A DNA stretch of 64,000 bases from Neptunicella plasticusilytica (GCF_047922965.1 NZ_CP150481.1:1798001-1862000), one strand, 5' to 3'. Counted from the stretch's first letter, positions 40,946 to 50,118 are shown. The notes: generated from the letters alone by a model not told the origin. Translations and numbers: made by a program.

Positions 40946-42079
40946 ATGTCGAAACGTGATTATTACGAAATCCTTGGTATAGCCAAAGACGCCTCTGATC
41001 GAGATATCAAGAAGGCCTATAAACGTCTGGCGATGAAGTATCACCCGGATCGTACTTCCGGCGATAAGGGTCTTGAAGAGAAATTCAAAGAAGTACAGGA
41101 AGCCTATGAAATCCTGATCGACGATCAGAAACGGGCAGCTTACGACCAATATGGCCATGCCGGCGTTGATCCTAACCGCGGTGGTGGCGGTGGCGGAGCC
41201 GATTTTGGTGATATCTTTGGTGATGTGTTCGGTGATATTTTTGGTGGCGGCCGTCGTGGTGGCGGTGGCCAGCGGGTGCGTCGTGGTGCCGATTTACGCT
41301 ACAACCTGGAATTGAGCCTGGAAGAAGCCGTTCGCGGTAAAGATGTTGAAATTCGGGTGCCCACCTTAACCGGTTGTGACGAGTGTGATGGTTCCGGTGC
41401 TAAAAAAGGCAGCAAGCCTACTACCTGTCCTACCTGTCATGGGCAGGGCCAGGTGCAGATGCGTCAGGGCTTTTTCGCCGTGCAGCAAAGTTGTCCAACC
41501 TGTTCCGGCAAGGGCAAAATTATTGGTGACCCTTGTCGTAAATGTCACGGTCAGGGCCGCGTCGAGAAAACCAAAACCCTGTCAGTCAAAGTACCGGCCG
41601 GAGTCGATACCGGTGATCGCATTCGCTTGAGCGGTGAAGGTGAAGCCGGTGAGCAAGGTGCACCAGCGGGTGATCTATATGTGCAGGTACATATCCGCGA
41701 ACATGATATTTTTGTCCGTGATGGCAACAATCTATACTGCGAAGTGCCTTTGAGCTTTACTCGTGCGGCATTGGGTGGTGATATTGAAGTACCCACCTTA
41801 GATGGCAAAGTGAAACTGAAAATCACGCCAGAAACCCAAACAGGACGAATGTTCCGGCTGCGTGGAAAGGGTGTCAAATCGGTACGTAGCGGTGCTGTTG
41901 GTGACTTGATGTGTAAAGTGGTGATAGAAACACCGGTTAACCTTAGCACCAAGCAAAAAGAACTGCTGGAAGAACTGGACAAGTCGATGGGCAGCGGTAA
42001 AGACACTGCCAAACACCGACCCAAGGAAACCGGTTTTTTTGACGGTGTGAAGAAATTCTTTGATGATTTAGCCAAATAA
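40946..42079 (+). CDS. dnaJ: Chaperone protein DnaJ (Hsp40)
   Basis: 377 residues. The J domain has the HPD motif (KYHPDRTSG, near 35). A Gly/Phe-rich linker (76-113) follows. Four zinc-binding CxxCxGxG repeats come next (CDECDGSGAKKG, CPTCHGQGQV, CPTCSGKGKI, CRKCHGQGRV). The C-terminal substrate-binding domains complete it. It stimulates DnaK ATP hydrolysis and delivers clients. Confidence 0.99.
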   Translation: MSKRDYYEILGIAKDASDRDIKKAYKRLAMKYHPDRTSGDKGLEEKFKEVQEAYEILIDDQKRAAYDQYGHAGVDPNRGGGGGGADFGDIFGDVFGDIFGGGRRGGGGQRVRRGADLRYNLELSLEEAVRGKDVEIRVPTLTGCDECDGSGAKKGSKPTTCPTCHGQGQVQMRQGFFAVQQSCPTCSGKGKIIGDPCRKCHGQGRVEKTKTLSVKVPAGVDTGDRIRLSGEGEAGEQGAPAGDLYVQVHIREHDIFVRDGNNLYCEVPLSFTRAALGGDIEVPTLDGKVKLKITPETQTGRMFRLRGKGVKSVRSGAVGDLMCKVVIETPVNLSTKQKELLEELDKSMGSGKDTAKHRPKETGFFDGVKKFFDDLAK

Positions 42080-42105
42080 CCTTTAGCGAGATCACTTAGT
42101 AAACT

Positions 42106-42136
42106 AAAGGCCGCTAAAGTCTGTTTAGCGGCCTTT
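42106..42136 (+). terminator. Terminator after dnaJ
   Basis: 13-bp arms AAAGGCCGCTAAA / TTTAGCGGCCTTT with a five-base loop, followed by TTGCTG. It lies 27 bases after the dnaJ stop. Confidence 0.9.
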
Positions 42137-42377
42137 TGCTGTTCTGCAAGTTTACACCTGATGATTTTTTGTACTGATTGATGTCGATTTATTTTACATC
42201 TAAACGACATTTATCGGACTTGTAGCTCTAAGTATTTAAAATTTTATTTATTTAAAACAATGGCTTATTGTTTTTATTGCGGCTATTTCAAAAGGCTGGC
42301 TCATTCTTTGCTCTTGAACTTGCGAATTATCAATATCATGCAGGATATTGGTGTCGTAATTTAACAAGGATAGCAGT

Positions 42378-43061
42378 ATGAAAAACCTGATTAGTAAGTT
42401 TGCCGCAGTTACCACCCTCAGTCTTATAACCACTTTTTCACAAGCCGCTTTAATTGGCTCAATTGCTCATGATTATGGTAGTCAGCAGTATGTACCCAGC
42501 AGTTTGAATGCAGCCAATAGCTGCGACACGTTAGGAGCAGATTCGGTCAACATTAACGATACAGCAAGCGGCTGTGGTCGTTTTTATGACTATTTTGATT
42601 TTTCATCTATTGAGTTTGATGAGGTTGAAAAATTTGTACTGACGCTGACATTTAGTAACGCTTTTGATCTGGAAATTGATGAAGTTGAAATAGATCTCGG
42701 CTTTTTTTCGTTTACCGTTGATATGCCAAATGTGGAATTCTGGATGGTAAGACCGGGCGCTTCCGCATCCTCGGGTAGCGGTTACGATTATGATCATGAT
42801 CAAGCTATTTTAAGCAACGTATTTACCGGCGAATTTACCTTTGATGAAACTAATACCGGCAATACTATTTTCCAAAATATGCTGGATAACAGAAATTTCT
42901 CGCTAATGTTTGCTGAAGAGTCTATTGGTAGTGACAACTTTAATTTGTACGATGCCAAGCTGGATATTTACGGCACCGCCCAAGTACCGGAGCCCGCACC
43001 TTTAACTTTGTTTTTACTCGGGTTAATGACACTTGGTTTAACCAGACTACGCAAAAACTAG
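42378..43061 (+). CDS. PEP-CTERM sorting-domain exported protein
   Basis: 227 residues with an N-terminal signal peptide (LISKFAAVTTLSLITTFSQA) and a C-terminal PEP-CTERM tail. The tail has the VPEPAPL motif, a hydrophobic helix (TLFLLGLMTLGL) and a basic end RLRKN. The middle is acidic and rich in Asp, Phe and Tyr, with two cysteines that may form a disulphide. The tail targets it to an exosortase (EpsH) that should be encoded elsewhere; such proteins are linked to exopolysaccharide. AAGGA lies seven bases before the ATG. Function is unknown. Confidence 0.88.
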   Translation: MKNLISKFAAVTTLSLITTFSQAALIGSIAHDYGSQQYVPSSLNAANSCDTLGADSVNINDTASGCGRFYDYFDFSSIEFDEVEKFVLTLTFSNAFDLEIDEVEIDLGFFSFTVDMPNVEFWMVRPGASASSGSGYDYDHDQAILSNVFTGEFTFDETNTGNTIFQNMLDNRNFSLMFAEESIGSDNFNLYDAKLDIYGTAQVPEPAPLTLFLLGLMTLGLTRLRKN

Positions 43062-43080
43062 CTCTTGTTCACTGGAACAT

Positions 43081-43108
43081 AAAAAGCCGCTAAATTTAGC
43101 GGCTTTTT
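43081..43108. terminator. Bidirectional terminator after the PEP-CTERM gene
   Basis: A perfect 28-base palindrome (AAAAAGCCGCTAAA / TTTAGCGGCTTTTT). It serves the plus-strand PEP-CTERM gene and the convergent minus-strand stress-protein gene. Confidence 0.92.
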
Positions 43109-43134
43109 TGTCTCCGATAGACTACAGCAAGACG

Positions 43135-43662
43135 TTACAGGGTTTCAGACATCGATACAGCGGTGCGTTTTAACAATGCTCTGGCATGTTCAATCTGGCT
43201 ATGATCTTCGGTTTGTACCACCACAGTCCACTGATTATGTGCTGCGGCGTGGCGGGTTTTGTTAATTAGCGGGTCATGATCAGGGCGCAACGACACCACG
43301 CCAGCCAGCAATAGTCCGATAAATGCGCCTATAATAGCAAAGGCGGACTGCATCATAACCGGGCTTGATGTGGCAAACTCGTATTCATTCAAAATCAGCA
43401 ACCACGCGCAAAACAGGCCGACTACCAGGCCGAGCACACCAAACACCAGGTGTGACTTGATCAATGTTCCGCGAATACCTTTGACATCCGGTTCTACCTT
43501 GTAGCCGAACTTGTCGTCATTGGGGTGAACAAGATTAATTTCGTCGACGGCGAAATGTCCCTCGTTAACCAGTAAATTGATTGCTTCCTGGGCGGCGGCT
43601 TCCTGTTCATAGATTGCGGCCACCTTGCCAGGGTGTTGCTCATCGATAACATTCAGGTTCAT
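43135..43662 (-). CDS. Two-TM stress-type protein (general stress protein 17M-like ends)
   Basis: 175 residues. The first 45 (GKVAAIYEQEAAAQEAINLL) and last 45 (WTVVVQTEDHSQIEHARALL) form a split beta-alpha domain. This resembles the heat-induced stress protein YflT/17M fold. Two transmembrane helices are inserted at about 72-92 and 103-124. AGGAG lies before the ATG. Genes of this type sit in stress clusters of pseudomonads and relatives. The biochemical role is unknown. Its neighbour upstream is chaB. Confidence 0.65.
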   Translation of the reverse strand: MNLNVIDEQHPGKVAAIYEQEAAAQEAINLLVNEGHFAVDEINLVHPNDDKFGYKVEPDVKGIRGTLIKSHLVFGVLGLVVGLFCAWLLILNEYEFATSSPVMMQSAFAIIGAFIGLLLAGVVSLRPDHDPLINKTRHAAAHNQWTVVVQTEDHSQIEHARALLKRTAVSMSETL

Positions 43663-43739
43663 TGTTGTTCTCCTTAAGTAAGGTTTTAACGCAGAAACAA
43701 GATTAATTACGACTTGATGATTATCAGTAAATTGGTCAG

Positions 43740-43967
43740 TTAACGCTTTACCCAGTCATCATTGTCGTTCTTCCTATAGCTCTGTTTAACCGCAGCCCAG
43801 GCGACTTTATGTGCGACCTCTTCACGGCTCTGGTCTTCTCGCCGGTCTTGCGGATCCCGGTATTGATCCCAGGCACTGTTAAACGCTTCCTTATATATTT
43901 CCTGGGCGTGTCTGGGGAGTGCATTGGTGACGGATTCCGGCAAATCATGCAAGCGATCATAAGGCAT
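43740..43967 (-). CDS. ChaB family protein
   Basis: 75 residues matching the ChaB fold throughout: LPESVTNALPRHAQEIYKEA at the N-terminus, then FNSAWDQYRD and HKVAWAAVKQSYRK at the C-terminus. ChaB is annotated in E. coli as a regulator of the Ca/H antiporter ChaA, but this function is poorly supported; small ChaB proteins often accompany stress genes. It precedes the 17M-like gene by 77 bases. Confidence 0.88.
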   Translation of the reverse strand: MPYDRLHDLPESVTNALPRHAQEIYKEAFNSAWDQYRDPQDRREDQSREEVAHKVAWAAVKQSYRKNDNDDWVKR

Positions 43968-44052
43968 CAGACTCTCCTCAATACGATTTAATTACATAGT
44001 CTGCACTGCAATCTTTGTTCCAGTTATGTAAAGGCGATACAAAGGGGTTATA

Positions 44053-44311
44053 CCAATCCGTATCAACAATTGCCCTTTCAGAATGCATCCAGCGGTATTT
44101 GAACAAGGCGTCGCTATGCAGAAAAGGTGGTTCCCTTTTAAGTAGCGAGAACGCAGAGCAAATGCCGCTGGGGCATTTCCTTCGGACGAGTTTTAAACGG
44201 ACTTACTCTGCGTTGCTTAAATTCGAAAGAGCACCACTATTACTTCATACAAGCGTCTTGATTAAGTCCGTTTAAATTCTCGCTGAGTGGGCAATTGTTG
44301 ATACGGATTGA
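44053..44311. mobile_element. MITE-like element 1 (259 bp)
   Basis: A non-coding element with 23-bp terminal inverted repeats, 22 of 23 matching. The left end is CCAATCCGTATCAACAATTG plus CCC; the right end is the complement at 44289-44311. It is bordered by TA on both sides, consistent with a TA target duplication. Inside, perfect 14-bp arms TTTAAACGGACTTA / TAAGTCCGTTTAAA (44192-44205, 44263-44276) form a second hairpin. It lies between chaB and the peroxiredoxin gene. A GGTTCYCTTTTAAG...AACGCAGAG segment is shared with element 2. Confidence 0.8.
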
Positions 44312-44453
44312 TATTAGATATGAGGATTGAAAAGGTGAGTTGTAAAAAATAACCAGGCTGGGTATAAAAGTTACACAATCAGGATGCCACGCGCAGAATA
44401 AATTGAAGCGGAGAATGACAGACCAGATGATATATTCTGGCCTGTCAATAAAC

Positions 44454-44978
44454 TTAGCGGTTTTGCAAGAAATTTAACATGGTATCCGCATCAGATACTT
44501 CGAAGGGATCAATCGGGCAAAGATCACCAAAGTCTGTTTCGCTGAAAGCTTGTATAATTTCTCCATCTTCTACATACATAGAATAGCGCCAGCTACGCAT
44601 TCCGAAACCCAGATTACTTTTGTCTACCAGCATACCCATTTTGCGGGTGAATTCGCCATTACCATCCGGCAACAAGAAAACATTTTTAGCATTCTGACTT
44701 TTGCCCCATTGATACATAACAAAGGCATCGTTGACTGAGATACAGACTATTTTATCCACGCCTAACTGTTTGAATTGTTCAAAAAGTTCTTCATAGCGGG
44801 GCAGGTGGCTGGTCGAACAGGTGGGAGTGAAGGCTCCCGGTAACGAAAATAGCACCACATTCTGTCCGGCGAAAATTTCATCAGTGGTCAAGTCTTTCCA
44901 TTCAAATGGGTTGGGGCCCCCCAGCTCATCATTGCGTACGCGGGTTTTAAAGGTCACTTTAGGGACGTGCTTGATCAT
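44454..44978 (-). CDS. Prx5-type peroxiredoxin
   Basis: A 174-residue thiol peroxidase. The peroxidatic cysteine is Cys54 in PGAFTPTCSTSHLP, the Prx5 pattern. VDKIVCISVNDAFVMYQW and SWRYSMYVEDG support the subfamily. It reduces peroxides, including lipid peroxides, usually with glutathione/glutaredoxin. It lies 58 bases downstream of the ChrR anti-sigma gene on the same strand, so it probably belongs to the rpoE-chrR operon and counters the peroxides that follow singlet oxygen. Confidence 0.93.
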   Translation of the reverse strand: MIKHVPKVTFKTRVRNDELGGPNPFEWKDLTTDEIFAGQNVVLFSLPGAFTPTCSTSHLPRYEELFEQFKQLGVDKIVCISVNDAFVMYQWGKSQNAKNVFLLPDGNGEFTRKMGMLVDKSNLGFGMRSWRYSMYVEDGEIIQAFSETDFGDLCPIDPFEVSDADTMLNFLQNR

Positions 44979-45036
44979 TATGTTTCCTTAGTTTTTTAGA
45001 AGATAAATCTACGTTATAAAAATAGTTGTTATCAGG

Positions 45037-45681
45037 TCAACGTAAAAATGGATTGAGCATACGGCCAAAAAAACCGGTCATTTTAAGTGGCGCGTCGATT
45101 ACCGCAAAACAGATACAATCCCCCTCGTCATGTGCTTTAGGCTGGTGCACCGTGGTGGTATCGGTCTGGATAAAATCACCAATATGGTACCGTCCGGCAT
45201 TGTCCGAGAAGCTGCCTTGCATCACCAGGGTGTATTCGTTGCCTCTGTGTGTATGTACCGGGAGTTCTTTCCCTGCCGCTATTTTGTATAACTTGGCTGT
45301 GTAGCGGCTATCTGAAAAAGGTAAGTTAATTTCCTGAATAGCGCGAATAAAGCCAGACCAGGGCAAGTGTTCGTAATCTCCGTCAACAAAGCGCTTCAAT
45401 GGCGTCGGAATAATAGATGAAACGGCGTTTTGTGTTTGTATCTTCGGCGCTGCAGCTGGTTGGTCGAGTTTTGCCAGTATGCTATCGAGCAGCCCTTCAG
45501 TAACCGGCAGTTCAGCATTATGTTGCAGTAACTCCCCTCCGACCTGTTCAAACAGATTCTGACGGTTCCTGCATTGGGGGCAGTTTTCCAGGTGACAGGC
45601 CAGCATCAACCCAAGCGCATCGGGCATCTGGCCAGCGCTGAAGCGGATTAGAAGTTCGTCAGTAGGATGATAATAAGCCAT
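45037..45681 (-). CDS. chrR: ChrR-type zinc anti-sigma factor with cupin domain
   Basis: 214 residues. The N-terminal zinc anti-sigma domain has His5 and the HxxxCxxC motif His30-Cys34-Cys37, one residue offset from His6, His31, Cys35 and Cys38 of Rhodobacter sphaeroides ChrR. The C-terminal cupin has His143, His145, Glu149 and His179, matching the second ChrR metal site. It binds and silences the ECF sigma factor encoded just upstream (34-base overlap). In Rhodobacter singlet oxygen triggers its release. Confidence 0.93.
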   Translation of the reverse strand: MAYYHPTDELLIRFSAGQMPDALGLMLACHLENCPQCRNRQNLFEQVGGELLQHNAELPVTEGLLDSILAKLDQPAAAPKIQTQNAVSSIIPTPLKRFVDGDYEHLPWSGFIRAIQEINLPFSDSRYTAKLYKIAAGKELPVHTHRGNEYTLVMQGSFSDNAGRYHIGDFIQTDTTTVHQPKAHDEGDCICFAVIDAPLKMTGFFGRMLNPFLR

Positions 45682-46244
45682 GTCATGTTTTCTTTTGCTA
45701 GGGTATCCAGTTTCTTCATTGCCAGGCGCAATCTTGATTTGATCGTCCCTAACGGGATATCGAGCGCAAGGGCTATTTCGCTATGTGATTTATCTTCAAA
45801 GTACACATAATAAATTAACTGCCGTTGTTCGTCGGGCAGACTGTCAATTAATATACGGGTGATATTGCGATCCAGATCACTTTCCAAGCTACTTTCCAGC
45901 AATTGTCCTGAAAACTCGGGAAAAATATCATAAGACTGAATTTGCTCAGGCCGTTCCTTACGCAAGAAATCGATGCGTTTATTTCTGATAATGCGAAATA
46001 ACCAGGTGATAGCCGATGCCTTAGCCGGATCGAACTGCTGGGCCTTGTTCCAGATAGTGATAAAGCACTCTTGCACAATTTCTTCAGCATCACTGTCACT
46101 GGCTCCACATCGACGCGCATAACCTTTCAGTTTGGCGGACGTAGCATTAAAAAGTTGGATAAAAGCATGACGATCCTGATGCTGTGCGATAGCGATAATC
46201 AGCGCTTCGACATCGGGTTCAGCCTGCTTGTTTTGATCAATCAA
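45648..46244 (-). CDS. rpoE: ECF sigma factor of the RpoE/ChrR (ECF11) type
   Basis: 198 residues. Region 2 is DAEEIVQECFITIWNKAQQF with ITWLFRIIRNKRIDFLRK. Region 4 is LPDEQRQLIYYVYFEDKSHS plus EIALALDIPLGTIKSRLRLA. The start is TTG at 46244; no ATG or GTG is available in frame nearby. Overlap with the ChrR gene and the gene content downstream identify it as the singlet-oxygen-response sigma factor, not the envelope-stress RpoE of E. coli. Its own promoter shows no TGATCC motif in the 160-base gap. Confidence 0.92.
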   Translation of the reverse strand: MIDQNKQAEPDVEALIIAIAQHQDRHAFIQLFNATSAKLKGYARRCGASDSDAEEIVQECFITIWNKAQQFDPAKASAITWLFRIIRNKRIDFLRKERPEQIQSYDIFPEFSGQLLESSLESDLDRNITRILIDSLPDEQRQLIYYVYFEDKSHSEIALALDIPLGTIKSRLRLAMKKLDTLAKENMTWLIIILLTNF

Positions 46245-46357
46245 TAGTCAATTCCAAAGTAGATGGACAGCTCGAAAAAGAGTGGCGCGACAGGGACATA
46301 TTCTACGCATAGGCTAATTGGCTGTGCAACGCGTAATAGCAATTTGGTCTTTCATTG

Positions 46358-46387
46358 TGATCCGTTCTGGTTTGCGTTGCGTATAAC
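46358..46387 (+). promoter_or_regulatory. ECF11-type promoter of the tudS-phr operon
   Basis: TGATCC (46358-46363), 18 bases ending GCG, then TATAAC (46382-46387). TGATCC is the -35 element known for RpoE-ChrR promoters in Rhodobacter. It lies 42 bp before the first ATG of the plus-strand operon, opposite the sigma gene. The second site before cfa has the same spacing. Confidence 0.75.
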
Positions 46388-46429
46388 GGGTTAATCATCT
46401 TTGGCTTGATACTTCAGCGGACAATCAAA

Positions 46430-47395
46430 ATGGATAAATGCAGCAATCATTCAACCGCTAACAAACCTCTGCTTGGCATTAGCGCCTGTCTTACCGGAGC
46501 TGCAGTCAGGCATAATGGCGGTCACAAGCAGTCGCGTTACTGTACCCAGATATTATCCCGCTATGTTGACTTTAAACCGATCTGTCCGGAGGTGGCAATT
46601 GGTCTTTCGACCCCGCGCCCGGCAATTCGGCTGGTGGAAGCTGGTGGACAGGTCAAGGTTCTGCAAACTCATCACCCTGAACAGGATTATGCGCCGTTGC
46701 TCAATCAATACGCGCAACAAGTCGCTCCCGCCTTACAAGATCTAAGTGGTTTTATTTTTATGCAAAAATCGCCCACTTGCGGTCTGGGGAGTACGACGCT
46801 TTATACCGAAAAAGGTTTTCCCAAATCCAGTGGTAACGGTGTTTTTGCGGAGCGGTTAACCCAGCTGTTACCTAATTTACCTGTGACTGAAGCAGGACGC
46901 CTGAATGATAGCCGTTGTCGTGAAAATTTTATGCTGCAGGTGTATGCCTATTTTCAATGGCAAAGCGAAGTTTTGCCCAATCTGTCGATGGCGACCATAC
47001 AAGCTTTCCATCACCGTTATAAACTGCCATTGCGCGCCCACAGTGAAGTGGTGTGCAAGCAGTTAGGGCAATTGCTGGCTGATCCAAACCCGACGGATTT
47101 AACCCTTGTGGCACAGCGCTACATTGGTGATTTTATGCAGGCAATGAAAAAACTGCCTAATCATCATCATTATGCCGACTTGTTAATGCGAATATATAAA
47201 ATACTCAGACATGACCTGGATGGGTCAGAAAAGCAGCAATCGATGCAGATAATTGAACATTATCGTCAAGGTATTGTTCCTTTGATTGTACCGATGACGA
47301 TGTTGAAATTTTTCACCCAAAAATATCAGGTGCGCAGTGATTCTGCCGTTTGGGATGCCTATCCCTTTGAACTGGGACTACAAAATGCTATCTAG
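46430..47395 (+). CDS. TudS-like (DUF523) and DUF1722 fusion protein
   Basis: 321 residues from the ATG at 46430; a TTG 24 bases upstream is unlikely. Residues 10-155 are DUF523 with the three cysteine motifs GISACLTG, ICPEVAIG and KSPTCGLG, which in TudS hold a [4Fe-4S] cluster used to remove sulphur from thiouracil. Residues from about 185 are DUF1722 (FHHRYKLPLRAHS, LMRIYKILRHDL). The fusion commonly stands beside photolyase genes. A role in repair or sulphur removal under photo-oxidative stress is inferred. Confidence 0.88.
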   Translation: MDKCSNHSTANKPLLGISACLTGAAVRHNGGHKQSRYCTQILSRYVDFKPICPEVAIGLSTPRPAIRLVEAGGQVKVLQTHHPEQDYAPLLNQYAQQVAPALQDLSGFIFMQKSPTCGLGSTTLYTEKGFPKSSGNGVFAERLTQLLPNLPVTEAGRLNDSRCRENFMLQVYAYFQWQSEVLPNLSMATIQAFHHRYKLPLRAHSEVVCKQLGQLLADPNPTDLTLVAQRYIGDFMQAMKKLPNHHHYADLLMRIYKILRHDLDGSEKQQSMQIIEHYRQGIVPLIVPMTMLKFFTQKYQVRSDSAVWDAYPFELGLQNAI

Positions 47396-47420
47396 ATTTG
47401 ACTGTCAGTAAAGGAGTGTT

Positions 47421-48863
47421 ATGCGCAATTTAGTTTGGCTTCGTCGCGATTTACGTACCCGGGATAACCCGGCGCTGTTCACTGCCATGCAGCAGGGAGC
47501 CACACAGGCAATCTATTTTATTACACCTGAGCAATGGGATAGCCACGATTGCTCACCTGCTCAACGCTCCCTGATCAAAGGACAGCTGCTGAAACTGTCA
47601 CAACAACTGACCGAGCTGAATGTGCCGTTACAGATAATTCACTGCCCATATTTTGCTGATATTCCTGCATATCTGGAGCGCTATGTGAATGAACAGGGAA
47701 TTCAGCAGCTGTTGTTTAACCACCAATATGAGTGGAATGAAATGCACTGCACTCGTCAGGTTGTCAAGATGGCTCGCAGTAACGGCATTGCAGTCAATGG
47801 ACTACATGATCAGTGCATTATCACGCCGGGACAGTTAACAAACGGGCAGGGCGGATGTTACAAAGTCTACAGTGCATTTAAGCGGGCTTTTATGGCTAAT
47901 TTTTTGACTTTAAGCCGCGAAACCTATTCTCTTCCAAAACCTCAAAAAAAGATCGGACTAACAAGCGACATCGATGCGCTGCATCAGTTTGATGTCGAGT
48001 GGAGCTGGCAACTGTTATGGCCGGCTGGTGAGGACGAAGCCCTGGATAGGCTGGATCATTTTCTTGAGCAGACCGTTAACCAGTACAAGGACAATCGGGA
48101 TATCCCGTCTGTTGTCGGTACCAGCGGTTTATCGCCTTACCTGGCTATTGGTGCTATTTCGACAGCACAATGCCTGCATGCTGCATTGCGTTTTAATCGC
48201 GGTGAGCTGGATTCGGGCAATCAGGGCGCATCCAGCTGGATCAACGAATTGATTTGGCGGGAGTTTTATCGGCATTTGATTGTCGCCTATCCTGACTTGT
48301 GTCGACATAAGCCGTTTAAACCGGATACCGACAACTTGCCCTGGCGCCATGATAAAAAGCTTTTTGCTGCCTGGTGTGAAGGGCGAACCGGCTTTCCAAT
48401 TGTGGATGCCGCCATGCGTCAACTCGTCAGTACCAGCTGGATGCATAACAGGTTGAGAATGATTACAGCGATGTTTTTGACCAAGCACCTGTTTATCGAC
48501 TGGCGATGGGGAGAACGTTTTTTTATGCAGCATCTGGTCGATGGTGATCTGGCTTCCAACAACGGCGGTTGGCAATGGAGCGCGTCAACCGGTGTCGATG
48601 CGGTGCCTTATTTCCGGATTTTTAACCCGACCCGCCAATCCCGGCGTTTTGATCCCGATGGTGATTTTATTCGTAAATTTGTGCCGGAACTCTCTCATCT
48701 GGATAGTAAGTCGATTCACCAACCCACTGTGGCTCAGGCGATTTCTGCTGATTATCCTTTGCCCATAGTCGATCACGTTAATGCTGTTGCTCAAACCAAG
48801 GCCAGTTTTAAGCGGCTCAACGAGCAGTCTGAAGCCTTCCCGGAGTTTCATTATGAACACTGA
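47421..48863 (+). CDS. phr: Deoxyribodipyrimidine photolyase (class I CPD)
   Basis: 480 residues. The N-terminal antenna domain begins LVWLRRDLRTRDNPAL. The C-terminal FAD domain carries WREFYRHLI, SWMHNRLRMITAMFLTKHLF, the NNGGWQWSASTGVDAVPYFR block with the photoreducing Trp region, and RIFNPTRQ. It repairs cyclobutane pyrimidine dimers using blue light. AAGGAG lies six bases upstream. It is 25 bases after the TudS gene, and photolyase is a known member of RpoE-ChrR regulons. Confidence 0.96.
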   Translation: MRNLVWLRRDLRTRDNPALFTAMQQGATQAIYFITPEQWDSHDCSPAQRSLIKGQLLKLSQQLTELNVPLQIIHCPYFADIPAYLERYVNEQGIQQLLFNHQYEWNEMHCTRQVVKMARSNGIAVNGLHDQCIITPGQLTNGQGGCYKVYSAFKRAFMANFLTLSRETYSLPKPQKKIGLTSDIDALHQFDVEWSWQLLWPAGEDEALDRLDHFLEQTVNQYKDNRDIPSVVGTSGLSPYLAIGAISTAQCLHAALRFNRGELDSGNQGASSWINELIWREFYRHLIVAYPDLCRHKPFKPDTDNLPWRHDKKLFAAWCEGRTGFPIVDAAMRQLVSTSWMHNRLRMITAMFLTKHLFIDWRWGERFFMQHLVDGDLASNNGGWQWSASTGVDAVPYFRIFNPTRQSRRFDPDGDFIRKFVPELSHLDSKSIHQPTVAQAISADYPLPIVDHVNAVAQTKASFKRLNEQSEAFPEFHYEH

Positions 48864-49299
48864 TCTGAATAAAAGCAGACAACTGATATTAGCGGTGCAA
48901 ACCTTGTTCGAACAAATGGACAAACCTGATTTTGAGCCTTCGTCGTTTGATCAGGTTTACGCCAGTCACATCCATTTCGAAGACAGCTTTCATCAGCTCG
49001 AAGGGCTGGATAATTTCAAGCAATACTGCGCCAGCCTTTACCAAAACCTGCAATATTGCCGGTTTAGCTTTCATTCTTTTATCGTTGAACCCGGACAGGG
49101 CATGACCAGATGGACAATGGACTATGCCCACCCACGATTAAATGGGGGACGCAACATTCAGGTCGACGGCTGCAGTTTTTTGCAGTTTGAAGACAAGGTT
49201 GTAATGCATCGCGATTATTTTGATGGTGGGCAGTTGCTTTATGAACATGTGCCTGTGTTGGGAAGACTGGTTAAATTTGTCAAACATCGGATGGTCTGA
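48853..49299 (+). CDS. NTF2-like (SnoaL-type) protein
   Basis: 148 residues from the ATG at 48853, overlapping the photolyase end by 11 bases. The cone-shaped NTF2 fold is suggested by YASHIHFEDSFHQLEG, GMTRWTMDYAHPRLNG and FLQFEDKVVMHRDYFDGG. Such small proteins in this cluster are annotated as nuclear-transport-factor-2 family of unknown reaction. Position implies a part in the photo-oxidative response, perhaps handling a lipid or flavin product. Confidence 0.82.
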   Translation: MNTDLNKSRQLILAVQTLFEQMDKPDFEPSSFDQVYASHIHFEDSFHQLEGLDNFKQYCASLYQNLQYCRFSFHSFIVEPGQGMTRWTMDYAHPRLNGGRNIQVDGCSFLQFEDKVVMHRDYFDGGQLLYEHVPVLGRLVKFVKHRMV

Positions 49300-49321
49300 T
49301 GCAGATCAATAAGGATGCGCA

Positions 49322-50113
49322 ATGAAACTGCAGCAAATGAAAAATATCTGGATTGTGGGTGCATCCAGTGGCATAGGTGAAGCCTTGGTTAAAGAGCTGG
49401 ATCAGCCAGGTCGCCAGTTATTTATCTCGGCAAGACGTAAACCTGTATTAGATGAAGTGGCTAAACAATGTCAATGTAGCTGTTTGCCATTGGCGATGGA
49501 CATGACCGATGACGACTCGCTGGATAACGCCGTTCAACAAATTGGGCGGGTTGTCCCTTCTCTGGATATGGTTGTTATTAATGCCGGAACCTGTGAATAT
49601 CTGGATGCCTCGTCACTGGATATTGAGCTGGTTCGACGGGTGATGGAAACCAATTTCTTTGCTATATTGAAGGTGGTTAAAAAAGCGCTTCCTTTACTAA
49701 AAAACTCTCAGGTCTATCACGCCGATGCCACGGCACAACTGGTGTTGATGTCCAGTAGCATTACCTATCAACCCTTACCCAGAGCGGGTGCCTATGGCGC
49801 TTCCAAGTCTGCGCTACGTTTTTTTGCCGAGTGTTTACAGGCTGATTTACAGCATAGTGATATTTCTCTTAGGTTAGTCAGTCCCGGATTTGTTAAAACG
49901 CCTTTAACCGCTAAAAATGACTTTCCAATGCCTTTCCTGATCAGTGCCGACGAGGCTGCCAAGCGGATAGTTAAGGGACTGGGATCCAGTCGATTTGATA
50001 TTCATTTCCCGTATAGATTAACCCTATTACTCAAAGCGGTCGCGTTATTGCCGGACGGGATAAGATTAAAGCTGGTTAGCCGCTTATCCCGCCAGCAAGA
50101 AAGTGCAGGATAA
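49322..50113 (+). CDS. Short-chain dehydrogenase/reductase
   Basis: 263 residues. The NAD(P)-binding loop is GASSGIGEALV (near 14). The active site is S at LMSSSITYQ with Y-x3-K in YGASKSALR. The C-terminus shows SPGFVKTPLT. The substrate is not known. It lies in the tight operon of the CFA-type lipid-modification genes, where an SDR is a regular member. Confidence 0.92.
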   Translation: MKLQQMKNIWIVGASSGIGEALVKELDQPGRQLFISARRKPVLDEVAKQCQCSCLPLAMDMTDDDSLDNAVQQIGRVVPSLDMVVINAGTCEYLDASSLDIELVRRVMETNFFAILKVVKKALPLLKNSQVYHADATAQLVLMSSSITYQPLPRAGAYGASKSALRFFAECLQADLQHSDISLRLVSPGFVKTPLTAKNDFPMPFLISADEAAKRIVKGLGSSRFDIHFPYRLTLLLKAVALLPDGIRLKLVSRLSRQQESAG

Positions 50114-50118
50114 TACTC

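Noticed and set aside
44015..44275. 86-residue frame near chaB
   Set aside because: It lies almost wholly inside MITE-like element 1, a non-coding inverted-repeat structure.
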